64,000 nt of DNA. Source: Roseovarius albus. GTDB taxonomy: Bacteria; Pseudomonadota; Alphaproteobacteria; Rhodobacterales; Rhodobacteraceae. Numbering within the stretch: position 1 is the first letter of the stretch; each line of letters starts with the position of its first letter. The stretch spans positions 242,659 to 306,658 of the forward strand of contig NZ_FWFX01000005.1 of NCBI RefSeq assembly GCF_900172335.1, in the 5' to 3' direction. The notes beneath the pieces are model-generated. The model did not search any database, was not told the DNA's origin, and was given only the letters and a program-made list of their open reading frames with translations. Shown one piece after another: positions 17,645-25,688 of this stretch. Both the position numbers and the translations under genes were made by a program.

Positions 17645-18217
17645 TCACGGGAGGTGATTGATCCGCTCTGCGTGCCACTTCCTATCTACCAGATGCAATT
17701 CTGTGACCGAAAGGTTATCGATTCGGTGGCTGAAGGTTTCATAGGCCGTGATTCTTAGGGCGTGCTGAACCTGCGTCAGGATCGCCCCGAAATGGGCGAC
17801 GATGATGAAATCGCTTCCTGGGTATGAACGCATCAAGCCGTCTACTGCATGTGTGACACGTTCTGATACCTCATTCCAGCTTTCGCCATTCGGGGGGCGG
17901 ATGTCGCCCGGATAATCCCAATACTGACGAATGTGGTCCTGATCCTCGATAGCGTCAAACTGTTGCAATTCCCAATCACCGAAGTTGATCTCGCGTAAAT
18001 TTGGATCATGGGGTAACCGGGTTCGTTCGCCGGTGATTGCATCTGCTGTGGCACTGGCCCGGATCAGATCGGAAGAGATGACGATGGCATCTTTAGGTAT
18101 AAACGCATCGAGCCGGGCGATTTGAGCCGTATCGCTCAGATCTGCAGGGATATCGGACCAACCCACCATGGACTTGGCATGGGTCGGCCCGTGACGGACC
18201 AAGAAAAGCCGCGTCAC
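17645..18217 (-). CDS. Histidine phosphatase family protein (alpha-ribazole phosphatase-like)
   Basis: 190 residues. The catalytic RHG motif is at the start (LFLVRHGPTHAKS), the second catalytic His in IIVAHFGAIL near residue 145, and EINFGDWELQ near 80 supplies the active-site Glu region. It overlaps cobU by 4 bp (ATGA on the minus strand), which supports a role as the alpha-ribazole-5'-phosphate phosphatase (CobC) of the cobalamin nucleotide loop. The fold alone would also fit other phosphatases. Confidence 0.78.
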   Translation of the reverse strand: MTRLFLVRHGPTHAKSMVGWSDIPADLSDTAQIARLDAFIPKDAIVISSDLIRASATADAITGERTRLPHDPNLREINFGDWELQQFDAIEDQDHIRQYWDYPGDIRPPNGESWNEVSERVTHAVDGLMRSYPGSDFIIVAHFGAILTQVQHALRITAYETFSHRIDNLSVTELHLVDRKWHAERINHLP

Positions 18218-18735
18218 GGTAAGGTGCCTTTAAGCAGTTGTGGAAGGCCGGCAATGACGTTGACAACCAGATCGGCCTGGGCGGCTAAAAGTTGATTTAA
18301 CAGACCCTGTTCCTGCCGAAAACGGCGTGCGAGCGCATTGCCGGGGACAATTCCCAAGCCGGTTTCGTTCGACACGATCACCACAGGAGCGTCGCAATTT
18401 GACAACCCCCGCGTCAACTCGAGTGTGGCTTGCTCCAGGTCATTCTCGGCCAAAAGTTGATTGCTCAGCCACATTGTGGCACAATCAAGTAAGACCACCT
18501 GATCACCGCTGATCGTGGCCAAGACGCGCCCGGGGTCGAGCGGCACCTCTATTGTGTGCCAATTTTTGCCCCGCATTTCTTGATGTTTTGCGACTTTGGC
18601 CTGCATTTCGAGATCATAAATTTCTGCGGTGGCCAGATAGGTGCGTTGACGGCCGGTGTTTACCACCAGCCCTTCGGCGAAGGCGGATTTACCCGAGGCT
18701 GCGCCCCCAAGTACCAATGTCAGTCGAGGTAACAT
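18214..18735 (-). CDS. cobU: Adenosylcobinamide kinase / adenosylcobinamide-phosphate guanylyltransferase
   Basis: 173 residues from the ATG at 18735 (MLPRLTLVLGGAASGKS). A start at 18786 is possible, but its extra 17 codons would cover the rpoH2 promoter and are not family sequence. The P-loop GGAASGKSAFAE is at residue 8, RTYLATAEIYDLEM near 35 is the CobU segment carrying the usual (Y/L)-ATA motif, and VVLLDCATMWLSNQL near 83 and VIVSNETGLGIVP near 120 are the other signatures. It phosphorylates cobinamide and makes GDP-cobinamide in vitamin B12 assembly or salvage. Confidence 0.92.
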   Translation of the reverse strand: MLPRLTLVLGGAASGKSAFAEGLVVNTGRQRTYLATAEIYDLEMQAKVAKHQEMRGKNWHTIEVPLDPGRVLATISGDQVVLLDCATMWLSNQLLAENDLEQATLELTRGLSNCDAPVVIVSNETGLGIVPGNALARRFRQEQGLLNQLLAAQADLVVNVIAGLPQLLKGTLP

Positions 18736-18756
18736 CGCGATTTGCGCACCCTTTTT

Positions 18757-18786
18757 TGATCCGGAGTGATTTGGACTGCGTATCAT
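18757..18786 (+). promoter_or_regulatory. Candidate sigma-E (RpoE/ChrR-type) promoter of rpoH2
   Basis: TGATCC at 18757-18762 is followed after 18 bp by TATCAT at 18781-18786. In Rhodobacter sphaeroides, group IV sigma-E promoters have TGATCC at -35 and a TA-rich -10 about 18 bp away, and rpoHII is a direct target. The rpoH2 start is about 70 bp downstream. Confidence 0.6.
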
Positions 18787-18859
18787 TTGATGGAAGACTG
18801 AGGAAGAGACGATTGCAAATCAAGGCGATTGAGCATCGCCACGAGTGAAGGAGGCTGAA

Positions 18860-19738
18860 ATGCCACTGGATGCCCCGATTTCAAGTCAGATGTCGCGCGA
18901 TGCGATGAAAGCTGAATTGCTGGATGCCGAAACTGAGCGTGAGTTGGCCTATGCCTGGCGTGATCGCCGTGATGAGGCGGCGCTTCACCGGTTAATCACA
19001 GCCTACATGCGCTTGGCGATCTCGATGGCGTCCAAGTTCAAACGCTATGGCGCGCCGATGAACGATCTTATCCAAGAGGCGGGTCTGGGCCTGATGAAAG
19101 CCGCAGACAAGTTTGACCCGGATCGTGGGGTCCGGTTTTCGACCTATGCGGTGTGGTGGATCAAGGCGTCGATCCAGGATTACGTGATGCGCAATTGGTC
19201 GATGGTGCGAACAGGATCGACCAGCAGCCAGAAATCCTTGTTTTTCAACATGCGTCGGGTGCAGGCGCGGATTGAGCGCGAGGCGATGGCGCGTGGTGAG
19301 GAGTTGGATAACCACCAGTTGCGCGAAATGATTGCGCATGAGGTGGGCGTGCCACTGCGAGATGTTGAGATGATGGAAGGACGGCTTTCGGGCAGCGATT
19401 TTTCTCTGAATGCCACGCAGTCCACCGAAGATGAAAGTCGCGAGTGGATTGATACGCTCGAAGACGACGCACCGCGCGGTGACGAGATCGTGCAGAAGGA
19501 CCACGACCAAGAGGCACTGAGGGGTTGGTTGGAGCGGGCGATGGCGCGTCTCAATACACGCGAACGGTTCATCATACGTGAGCGTAAGCTGCTGGAAACA
19601 CCACGCACCTTGGAAAGCCTTGGCAATGAGCTGAACCTGAGCAAAGAGCGGGTACGACAGTTGGAAGCTGCGGCCTTGCAAAAGCTGCGCCGAACCCTTG
19701 AACAATTCGGCCCAGAGGTTCACAACCTACTGGTATGA
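18860..19738 (+). CDS. rpoH2: RNA polymerase sigma-32 factor, RpoHII type
   Basis: 292 residues from the ATG at 18860. AAGGAGG at 18848-18854 is the ribosome-binding site, so an in-frame GTG at 18845 is not the start. Region 2 contains LIQEAGLGLMKAADKFDP and FSTYAVWWIKASIQDYVMRNW. The RpoH box is QKSLFFNMR near residue 130, and region 4 ends LNLSKERVRQLEAAALQKL. Sequence features match the RpoHII branch, which mediates the photooxidative and singlet-oxygen response in Rhodobacterales, rather than RpoHI. A sigma-E-like promoter upstream agrees with this. Its stop overlaps the next gene by 4 bp. Confidence 0.92.
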   Translation: MPLDAPISSQMSRDAMKAELLDAETERELAYAWRDRRDEAALHRLITAYMRLAISMASKFKRYGAPMNDLIQEAGLGLMKAADKFDPDRGVRFSTYAVWWIKASIQDYVMRNWSMVRTGSTSSQKSLFFNMRRVQARIEREAMARGEELDNHQLREMIAHEVGVPLRDVEMMEGRLSGSDFSLNATQSTEDESREWIDTLEDDAPRGDEIVQKDHDQEALRGWLERAMARLNTRERFIIRERKLLETPRTLESLGNELNLSKERVRQLEAAALQKLRRTLEQFGPEVHNLLV

Positions 19739-20496
19739 AATTACCTTTAGTGACTACCCTATGTGTGTGCGCCAATTTAGCGCTGGCGCAAGATGTATTG
19801 GTGCTGGGCGAAGTGCATGACAATCTCCACCACCATCGAACACAGGCCGAGCGAGTTCAGGCGATGCAACCTCAAGCCATCGTTTTTGAGATGCTGACCG
19901 AAGAGCAGGCAGCTTTGTATAATCGAGAGTTGCAGGGTGATTCCGAAGCTTTGGAGTTGGTCTTTGGCTGGGACAACAGCGGTTGGCCTGAGTTCGATAT
20001 GTACTATCCTATCTTCGCGGCAGCAGGAGATGCACAAATTTACGGCGCTGCGGTGCCGAGAGATCAAGCACGACAGGCGATGGAACAAGGGATCGAGACA
20101 GTTTTTCCTGAAGCGGAAAAGTTTGGATTGATTGACCGTTTGCCGGAGGAAGAGCAAGAGAGAAGAGAAGCCCTGCAACATGCAGCGCATTGTGACGCGC
20201 TGCCTGCCGAAATGCTGCCGGTGATGGTTGAAATTCAACGCTTGCGCGATGCGTCATTAGCGAGATCAGTGTTGCATGCGTTTGAACAGACAGGTGGCCC
20301 GGTGGCGGTGATCACGGGGAATGGTCATGCGCGCAAGGATTGGGGTGCCTCCGCTCTGTTAGCCGAAATGGCACCGGAATTGCACCTCCATGTCTTGGGT
20401 CAGACCGAGGATGATGCCAGGCTAGATGGTGGATTTGATGAGGTTATTTCTGCCCCGGCTATTGAACGAGAAGATCCCTGTGCCACCTTTGAGTAA
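19735..20496 (+). CDS. ChaN-like haem-binding uptake protein (Tiki superfamily)
   Basis: 253 residues. An N-terminal signal peptide ends near ALA-QD (residue 18). The ChaN/PF04187 core is LVLGEVHDNLHHHRTQAE near residue 23, IVFEMLTEEQAALYN near 52, and VAVITGNGHARKDWGA near 185. ChaN of Campylobacter is an outer-membrane-associated haem-binding lipoprotein. Here I see no clear lipobox, so it may be periplasmic. Coupling to rpoH2 by an ATGA overlap suggests co-expression under oxidative or heat stress. Confidence 0.75.
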   Translation: MKLPLVTTLCVCANLALAQDVLVLGEVHDNLHHHRTQAERVQAMQPQAIVFEMLTEEQAALYNRELQGDSEALELVFGWDNSGWPEFDMYYPIFAAAGDAQIYGAAVPRDQARQAMEQGIETVFPEAEKFGLIDRLPEEEQERREALQHAAHCDALPAEMLPVMVEIQRLRDASLARSVLHAFEQTGGPVAVITGNGHARKDWGASALLAEMAPELHLHVLGQTEDDARLDGGFDEVISAPAIEREDPCATFE

Positions 20497-20564
20497 TCTG
20501 CTGCCCCCTTGTGTCTGCACAAGGCGCACCATACTGTCAGCAACGCACGAATAGGGAGCCCGCC

Positions 20565-21767
20565 ATGCTGGCTGAGAAACGTATTCTTTTGATCATCGGT
20601 GGCGGAATCGCTGCATTCAAATCGTTGGATTTGATCCGGCGCCTGCGGGAACGCGGGGCAGCGGTGACGCCTGTCTTGACCAAAGCGGGTGAGGAATTCG
20701 TGACACCTTTGTCGGTGTCCGCGTTAGCGGGGAACAAGGTGTTTCGGGATTTGTTTGATCTGACCGACGAGGCCGAGATGGGCCATATTGAGCTCAGTCG
20801 CAGTGCCGACCTGATCGTGGTGGCCCCGGCGACGTCGGATTTGATGGCCAAGATGGCGCAGGGCCATGCGAATGATCTAGCGTCGACGCTGTTGTTGGCG
20901 ACGGATACACCGGTGATGATCGCTCCCGCGATGAATGTTCGGATGTGGGAGCATCCGGCCACACAGCGCAATCTAGCAACGTTGCAGGGTGACGGGATTA
21001 CAGCCGTCGGACCGAATGAAGGAGACATGGCCTGTGGTGAATATGGTCCTGGGCGCATGGCCGAACCATTGGAGATCGTCGCGGCGATTGAGACTGCGAT
21101 GGCCAATGGGCCGCTGAAAGGCAAACGGATTTTAGTGACATCTGGCCCAACGCATGAACCAATTGATCCGGTGCGCTATATTGCCAATCGATCGTCTGGC
21201 GCGCAGGGCACAGCCTTGGCACGGGCGCTATCGGCGTTGGGGGCAGAAGTGGTGTTTGTCACTGGCCCCGCGGATGTGTCGCTGCCCGAGGGCGTGCAGG
21301 TGGTCAAAATAGAGACGGCGCAGCAGATGCTTGAGGCGGTGCAAGGCGCATTGCCGGTTGATGCAGCAGTCTTTGCGGCTGCCGTGGCCGACTGGCGCGT
21401 AGCGCAGGCCTCCAACAAGAAGATGAAGAAGGATGGCAAGGGTCTGCCATCGCTCGAGTTCACTGAGAACCCCGACATCCTGGCGACGATCAGCCAGATG
21501 GGTGAGGGACGACCAGACTTGGTGGTGGGCTTTGCTGCCGAAACCAATGATGTGATTGAAAACGCCACAGCAAAACGCCAGCGCAAGCAATGCGACTGGA
21601 TTGTGGCCAATGATGTGAGTCCGGAAACCGGCATCATGGGTGGGCAGGAAAACGCCGTGACCTTGATTTCTGATCATGGCGCAGACAGCTGGCCGCGCAT
21701 GTCCAAGACGCAGGTGGCCAAACGTCTGGCCGAGGAATTGGCACAGGCGCTTACTGCTAAGGGCTGA
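20565..21767 (+). CDS. coaBC: Phosphopantothenoylcysteine decarboxylase / phosphopantothenate-cysteine ligase
   Basis: 400 residues from the ATG at 20565, which has GGGAG at the right distance. Upstream in-frame codons show no family sequence. The CoaC half has GGGIAAFKSLDLIRRLRE near residue 12, PATSDLMAKMAQGHANDL near 88 and APAMNVRMWEHPATQRN near 120. The CoaB half starts near 185 with ILVTSGPTHEPIDPVRYIANRSSG, then AAVADWRVAQASNKKMKK and LVVGFAAETND. Together they convert 4'-phosphopantothenate to 4'-phosphopantetheine for coenzyme A. Confidence 0.96.
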   Translation: MLAEKRILLIIGGGIAAFKSLDLIRRLRERGAAVTPVLTKAGEEFVTPLSVSALAGNKVFRDLFDLTDEAEMGHIELSRSADLIVVAPATSDLMAKMAQGHANDLASTLLLATDTPVMIAPAMNVRMWEHPATQRNLATLQGDGITAVGPNEGDMACGEYGPGRMAEPLEIVAAIETAMANGPLKGKRILVTSGPTHEPIDPVRYIANRSSGAQGTALARALSALGAEVVFVTGPADVSLPEGVQVVKIETAQQMLEAVQGALPVDAAVFAAAVADWRVAQASNKKMKKDGKGLPSLEFTENPDILATISQMGEGRPDLVVGFAAETNDVIENATAKRQRKQCDWIVANDVSPETGIMGGQENAVTLISDHGADSWPRMSKTQVAKRLAEELAQALTAKG

Positions 21768-21795
21768 TGATTTTGGCAGGCGTATTTGAGGAAAA

Positions 21796-22272
21796 ATGAA
21801 GGGACTGGGGATGGCCGCAATTCAGATGCTTTGGGATGAGGGGGCAGACCGCTCTATGGGCCTGCCAGCCTACGAGACCACGGGTGCGGCGGGCGCTGAT
21901 CTACGTGCAAATTTTCCCGAAGGCGGACAGCATAGTGTGACCTTGGCACCGGGCGAACGCGCGCTTATTCCGACAGGGCTGCGATTGGCGATTCCAGCGG
22001 GTTACGAGGTGCAGATCAGACCGCGTTCGGGGCTAGCATTGAAACATGGGATCACATTGCCAAACACCCCGGGTACGATTGATAGCGATTATCGTGGCCC
22101 TTTGGGCGTGATTGTTTTGAATGCCGGGCAGGAGGTGTTTCAGATCACCCATGGTATGCGGATTGCGCAGATGTTAGTTGCCCCGGTTATTCAAGCCGAA
22201 TTTGTGCAGGTTGAGACGCTGGACGAGACCGCGCGCGGTGGCGGTGGTTTCGGCTCCACCGGGGTAGGCTGA
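21796..22272 (+). CDS. dut: dUTP diphosphatase
   Basis: 158 residues. All five trimeric dUTPase motifs can be followed: [13 protein letters not shown] near residue 28, [13 protein letters not shown] near 75, [17 protein letters not shown] near 92, [11 protein letters not shown] near 117, and the Gly-rich C-terminal arm [10 protein letters not shown]. It removes dUTP and supplies dUMP. GAGG lies just upstream of the ATG at 21796; an ATG at 21811 is an alternative. It follows coaBC by 28 bp, the usual coaBC-dut pairing, and its TGA shares a base with the next start. Confidence 0.95.
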   Translation: MKGLGMAAIQMLWDEGADRSMGLPAYETTGAAGADLRANFPEGGQHSVTLAPGERALIPTGLRLAIPAGYEVQIRPRSGLALKHGITLPNTPGTIDSDYRGPLGVIVLNAGQEVFQITHGMRIAQMLVAPVIQAEFVQVETLDETARGGGGFGSTGVG

Positions 22273-23315
22273 TGCTATTGGTATTGGTCCTGATGGCCGC
22301 AATCTGGGGCGTAGGAGAGGTGATGAAGGTGCCACACCGGCTGCGCTGGGGCATGATCGTCATGCTGTGGTCGGCTGTCGTGCTGTTACACCTGATCCTG
22401 CCTGCGGGTCATTCGTTGCGACTGTCGACCGGGGAAAGCGCTGCGCTTTGGCTGATGCTGGGTGGGGCGGCGGTGATCGTGCTTTGCTACCGGGCTGTTC
22501 TAGGAAAGCTGAGGGACAAGGCACAGGCTCCGGACGAAGAACCCGCAAGTCCCAAGACCTTTAATCAAACCGAGTTAGAACGCTATGCCCGACACATTGT
22601 GCTACGCGAAATCGGTGGGCCGGGTCAAAAGGCGCTGAAACAGGCTCGGGTTCTGGTGATTGGCGCTGGGGGGCTGGGGTCGCCGGCATTGCTCTATCTG
22701 GCGGCATCGGGCGTTGGCACGATTGGCGTGATTGATGACGACGTGGTGGAAAATTCTAATCTGCAGCGTCAAGTGATTCACCGAGATCGCGATATTGGCC
22801 TGCCCAAGGTGCAATCGGCGATGCAGGCGATGCAGGCACAGAACCCTGCCGTCGATGTGCGTCCGTATCAGCGGCGGCTGACGCTTGAGATCGCCGAAGA
22901 ACTGTTTTCCGATTATGACCTGATCCTTGACGGCACCGATAATTTTGAAACGCGCTACCTAGCGAATGCGGTTGCTGCGAAGCAGAGCAAGCCTTTGATT
23001 TCCGGAGCCCTGTCGCAATGGGAAGGGCAGATCAGCGTATTCGACCCGGCAAATGGCACACCCTGCTATGAATGCATTTTTCCCGAAGCGCCCGCTGCCG
23101 GGTTGGCACCATCCTGTGCAGAGGCTGGGGTGATCAGCCCCTTGCCGGGCGTGATCGGGTCGATGATGGCAGCAGAAGCGATCAAAGTGATCACCGGGGC
23201 AGGCACGGCATTGCGTGGTGAAATGCTAATCTACGACGCGCTGTATGGAGAGACACGCAAGTTTGGACTGGGCAAACGAGACGATTGCCCAGTTTGCGGA
23301 CCGTCTGAGAGTTGA
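22272..23315 (+). CDS. Membrane-anchored E1-like ThiF/MoeB adenylyltransferase
   Basis: 347 residues. About 90 N-terminal residues form two or three hydrophobic segments ([38 protein letters not shown] in outline, ALWLMLGGAAVIVLCY). The E1-like domain follows: VIGAGGLGSPALLYLAASG near residue 132 binds ATP, IDDDVVENSNLQRQVIH follows, DGTDNFETRYLAN is near 225, and the zinc ligands are CYEC and CPVCG. It probably adenylates the C-terminal Gly of a sulfur-carrier protein (MoaD or ThiS). The membrane anchor is unusual for MoeB but recurs in this group's HesA/MoeB/ThiF proteins. It is coupled to dut. Confidence 0.82.
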   Translation: MLLVLVLMAAIWGVGEVMKVPHRLRWGMIVMLWSAVVLLHLILPAGHSLRLSTGESAALWLMLGGAAVIVLCYRAVLGKLRDKAQAPDEEPASPKTFNQTELERYARHIVLREIGGPGQKALKQARVLVIGAGGLGSPALLYLAASGVGTIGVIDDDVVENSNLQRQVIHRDRDIGLPKVQSAMQAMQAQNPAVDVRPYQRRLTLEIAEELFSDYDLILDGTDNFETRYLANAVAAKQSKPLISGALSQWEGQISVFDPANGTPCYECIFPEAPAAGLAPSCAEAGVISPLPGVIGSMMAAEAIKVITGAGTALRGEMLIYDALYGETRKFGLGKRDDCPVCGPSES

Positions 23316-25688
23316 TCAGTTGTAATTACCTTTGACGCGTTCCTTGGTCGGGTCGAAATGCGGGAAGGCGCTGACCGTGGCCTTGAGCCGCTTTTGCTGA
23401 CCGTCTAGCTGCCCAATTTCGATGGCTGTACCGGGATCTGCGTGTGTGGTGGCGACACGACCCAAGGCAATGACCTTGCCAAGGATCGGAGATTTCATTG
23501 CTGATGTAATCTCGCCAACCTGTGCCTTGCCAATGCGGACGCAATCGCCGGGGCTTGGAATAACGCCACCTTCGACCTCAAACCCAACCAGTTTGCGATG
23601 CGGGTGGACTTTGCGTTCCTCAATGGCGGTGCGTCCGATAAAATCATCTTCTTTCGACTTCAATGGCACAGTGAAGCCAATCCCGGCCTCGAACGGGTCA
23701 GTTTGGTCGTCGAACTCGCTGCCAGCAAAGATCAATCCGCCTTCGATGCGCAGCAGATCCAGTGCGCCAAGACCGAGGGGCACGATGCCATGTTCCTCGC
23801 CCGCTTCCCAAACCGCATCAAAGATTTCGACCGCGTCCTTGGGGTGGCAGAAAATCTCATATCCCAGCTCGCCAGAATACCCAGTGCGCGAAATAACGAC
23901 CGATGTCCCCGTCACATCTCCAACACGTGCGATGGCCAGACGGAACCATGGCAGTTCGTCGATCGTGGGCTGTTGCGGCGGTGTCCAGAAGATTTTCGAC
24001 AGGATGTCCCGCGAATGTCTCCCTTGCACCGCGATGTTGTGCAGCTGATCGGTGGAATTTCGCACCCAGACGTTCAAGCCACGCTTTTGGGCCTGCTCTT
24101 TGAGCCATAGACCCGAAGTGTCGTTGCCACCGATCCAACGGAAATTGGTTTCGCCCAGACGATAGACAGTACCGTCGTCAATCATGCCGCCGTGTTCATA
24201 GCACATGGCGGTGTAAACCACTTGTCCCACGCTTAATTTCTTCATGTTGCGGGTAACGCAAAGCTGCATGAGCTCTTCGGCATCCGGGCCGGTGATCTCG
24301 TACTTTCGTAACGGCGAGAGATCCATCACCGCCACCTTGTCGCGGCAGCCCCAATATTCGGCGATAGAGCCGTGATTGGTCATCGTATTGGGCAGCCAAT
24401 AGCCGTTATATTCGATGAAATCCCGGGTATGCCGGGCGAAACAATCGTGAAATCCGGTTTTCTTGGTGTCTTCCACATCGGCCTCCGCTGATTTCCGGTA
24501 GCCGACCGAGCGGCTGAAGTCTTCGTTCTGTTTGTAGGTGCGCACTTGAATATCCGTAGGGTTCCAGCCATTGGCTGGGTCAATGTCACAGGGGCAGGCG
24601 GTTGAAATGCAGACCAGATCAGTCAGCGCACGCAGCAAGACATAGTCACCAGGGCGCGACCATGGGTCATCCATCCCGATAGCGTTGGTATCGTCCAGCA
24701 TGGTGTTGAAAAAGAAGTTGATTGCAGGCCAGCCGCCACGCGGGCGTATGCCGTATTGATCAAGGTCTTTGTTGATATTGTCCGAGCAGTTTACATGACC
24801 GGGATAGCCCAAATCCTCATAATACCGCGCGGTACAGGCCAAACCAAAAGTGTCGTGCCTGCCACAGGTGTCTTGAATGATTTCAATCAATGGTTCCTGA
24901 TCCGAAGACCAGTATTTGCTGAAAATCCCCGGCTGGGGGTACAGACTGCCCATCAAGCTGCGCGTGGTGGTTGGGTCGATCTCACGTTCAAGCCCTTTGT
25001 CGAGGGCGCGCATCGAAAAGGCTTGAAAATCACTGCATTCGCGGCCTTTGACATCCAGCACCTGAATGTAATCGCCTTTTTTGACCTCATATGAAGTGGC
25101 GTTACCGGGTTGGATGTTAAAGTCGAGGATTGGGTCTGCCAATGGATCTGACGGGCCAACATCTTCTTTGCCAGCAGCTGGATCTGCCCGGCGGATATAC
25201 AGGATCAGGTCGGTTGTTGTGTTGTGCCGCTCGGGCGACATAGGGCCGCCAGTGGCGGCGATAATCAGCAGGCCGTCACGTTCGGCGACAAAGCTTTCCA
25301 TATCTCCGGGTCGGGATCCTTCGGCAAAGATGGATATGCCATCGCCCTTGCCCAGATTGAACCCAGCGGTATCAAGCGCGCGTAGAACCTTCGCTCCTGA
25401 GCGCGAGCCATTGGCCAGAGTGGTAATTGTGGCCTCTGGCCTTCCCTGTCCCTTCGCCCCAAGATAGGCCGCATCCGAGGATTTATCCGGTGCAAAAAAC
25501 ACCAACTCGCCGGGTTGTAAGCCGTCGCGGTCGAGGATTGAAATCTCATCGCCCTTGTAGATGGGTACTGCGCGCGAGCCACCACCCGGCACGGGATGGC
25601 GTTCCACCCCGTGTGGCAGGATGGGCGTGCCCGGTGTTATGACGCCCTTACGTTCAAAAGGGGTCTCAAAGACGGGTTTCATGTTCAT
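23316..25688 (-). CDS. tdm: Trimethylamine N-oxide demethylase
   Basis: 790 residues from the ATG at 25688, which overlaps the permease stop as ATGA; a longer start at 25727 would lie inside tmoV. The N-terminal ~440 residues are DUF1989-like and the C-terminal ~350 are a GcvT-type tetrahydrofolate-binding module (YWGCRDKVAVMDLSPLRKY, then GGMIDDGTVYRL and GYSGELGYEIF). Cys301 (NCSDN), Cys365 and Cys367 (CPCD) have spacing 64 and 2, the same as the zinc Cys triad I recall for Methylocella Tdm. The enzyme splits TMAO into dimethylamine and formaldehyde. It is the last gene of the tmoXWV operon. Confidence 0.87.
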   Translation of the reverse strand: MNMKPVFETPFERKGVITPGTPILPHGVERHPVPGGGSRAVPIYKGDEISILDRDGLQPGELVFFAPDKSSDAAYLGAKGQGRPEATITTLANGSRSGAKVLRALDTAGFNLGKGDGISIFAEGSRPGDMESFVAERDGLLIIAATGGPMSPERHNTTTDLILYIRRADPAAGKEDVGPSDPLADPILDFNIQPGNATSYEVKKGDYIQVLDVKGRECSDFQAFSMRALDKGLEREIDPTTTRSLMGSLYPQPGIFSKYWSSDQEPLIEIIQDTCGRHDTFGLACTARYYEDLGYPGHVNCSDNINKDLDQYGIRPRGGWPAINFFFNTMLDDTNAIGMDDPWSRPGDYVLLRALTDLVCISTACPCDIDPANGWNPTDIQVRTYKQNEDFSRSVGYRKSAEADVEDTKKTGFHDCFARHTRDFIEYNGYWLPNTMTNHGSIAEYWGCRDKVAVMDLSPLRKYEITGPDAEELMQLCVTRNMKKLSVGQVVYTAMCYEHGGMIDDGTVYRLGETNFRWIGGNDTSGLWLKEQAQKRGLNVWVRNSTDQLHNIAVQGRHSRDILSKIFWTPPQQPTIDELPWFRLAIARVGDVTGTSVVISRTGYSGELGYEIFCHPKDAVEIFDAVWEAGEEHGIVPLGLGALDLLRIEGGLIFAGSEFDDQTDPFEAGIGFTVPLKSKEDDFIGRTAIEERKVHPHRKLVGFEVEGGVIPSPGDCVRIGKAQVGEITSAMKSPILGKVIALGRVATTHADPGTAIEIGQLDGQQKRLKATVSAFPHFDPTKERVKGNYN

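Noticed and set aside
18736..18786. N-terminal extension of cobU
   Set aside because: Extra 17 codons overlap the rpoH2 sigma-E-like promoter, and family proteins begin just before the P-loop.
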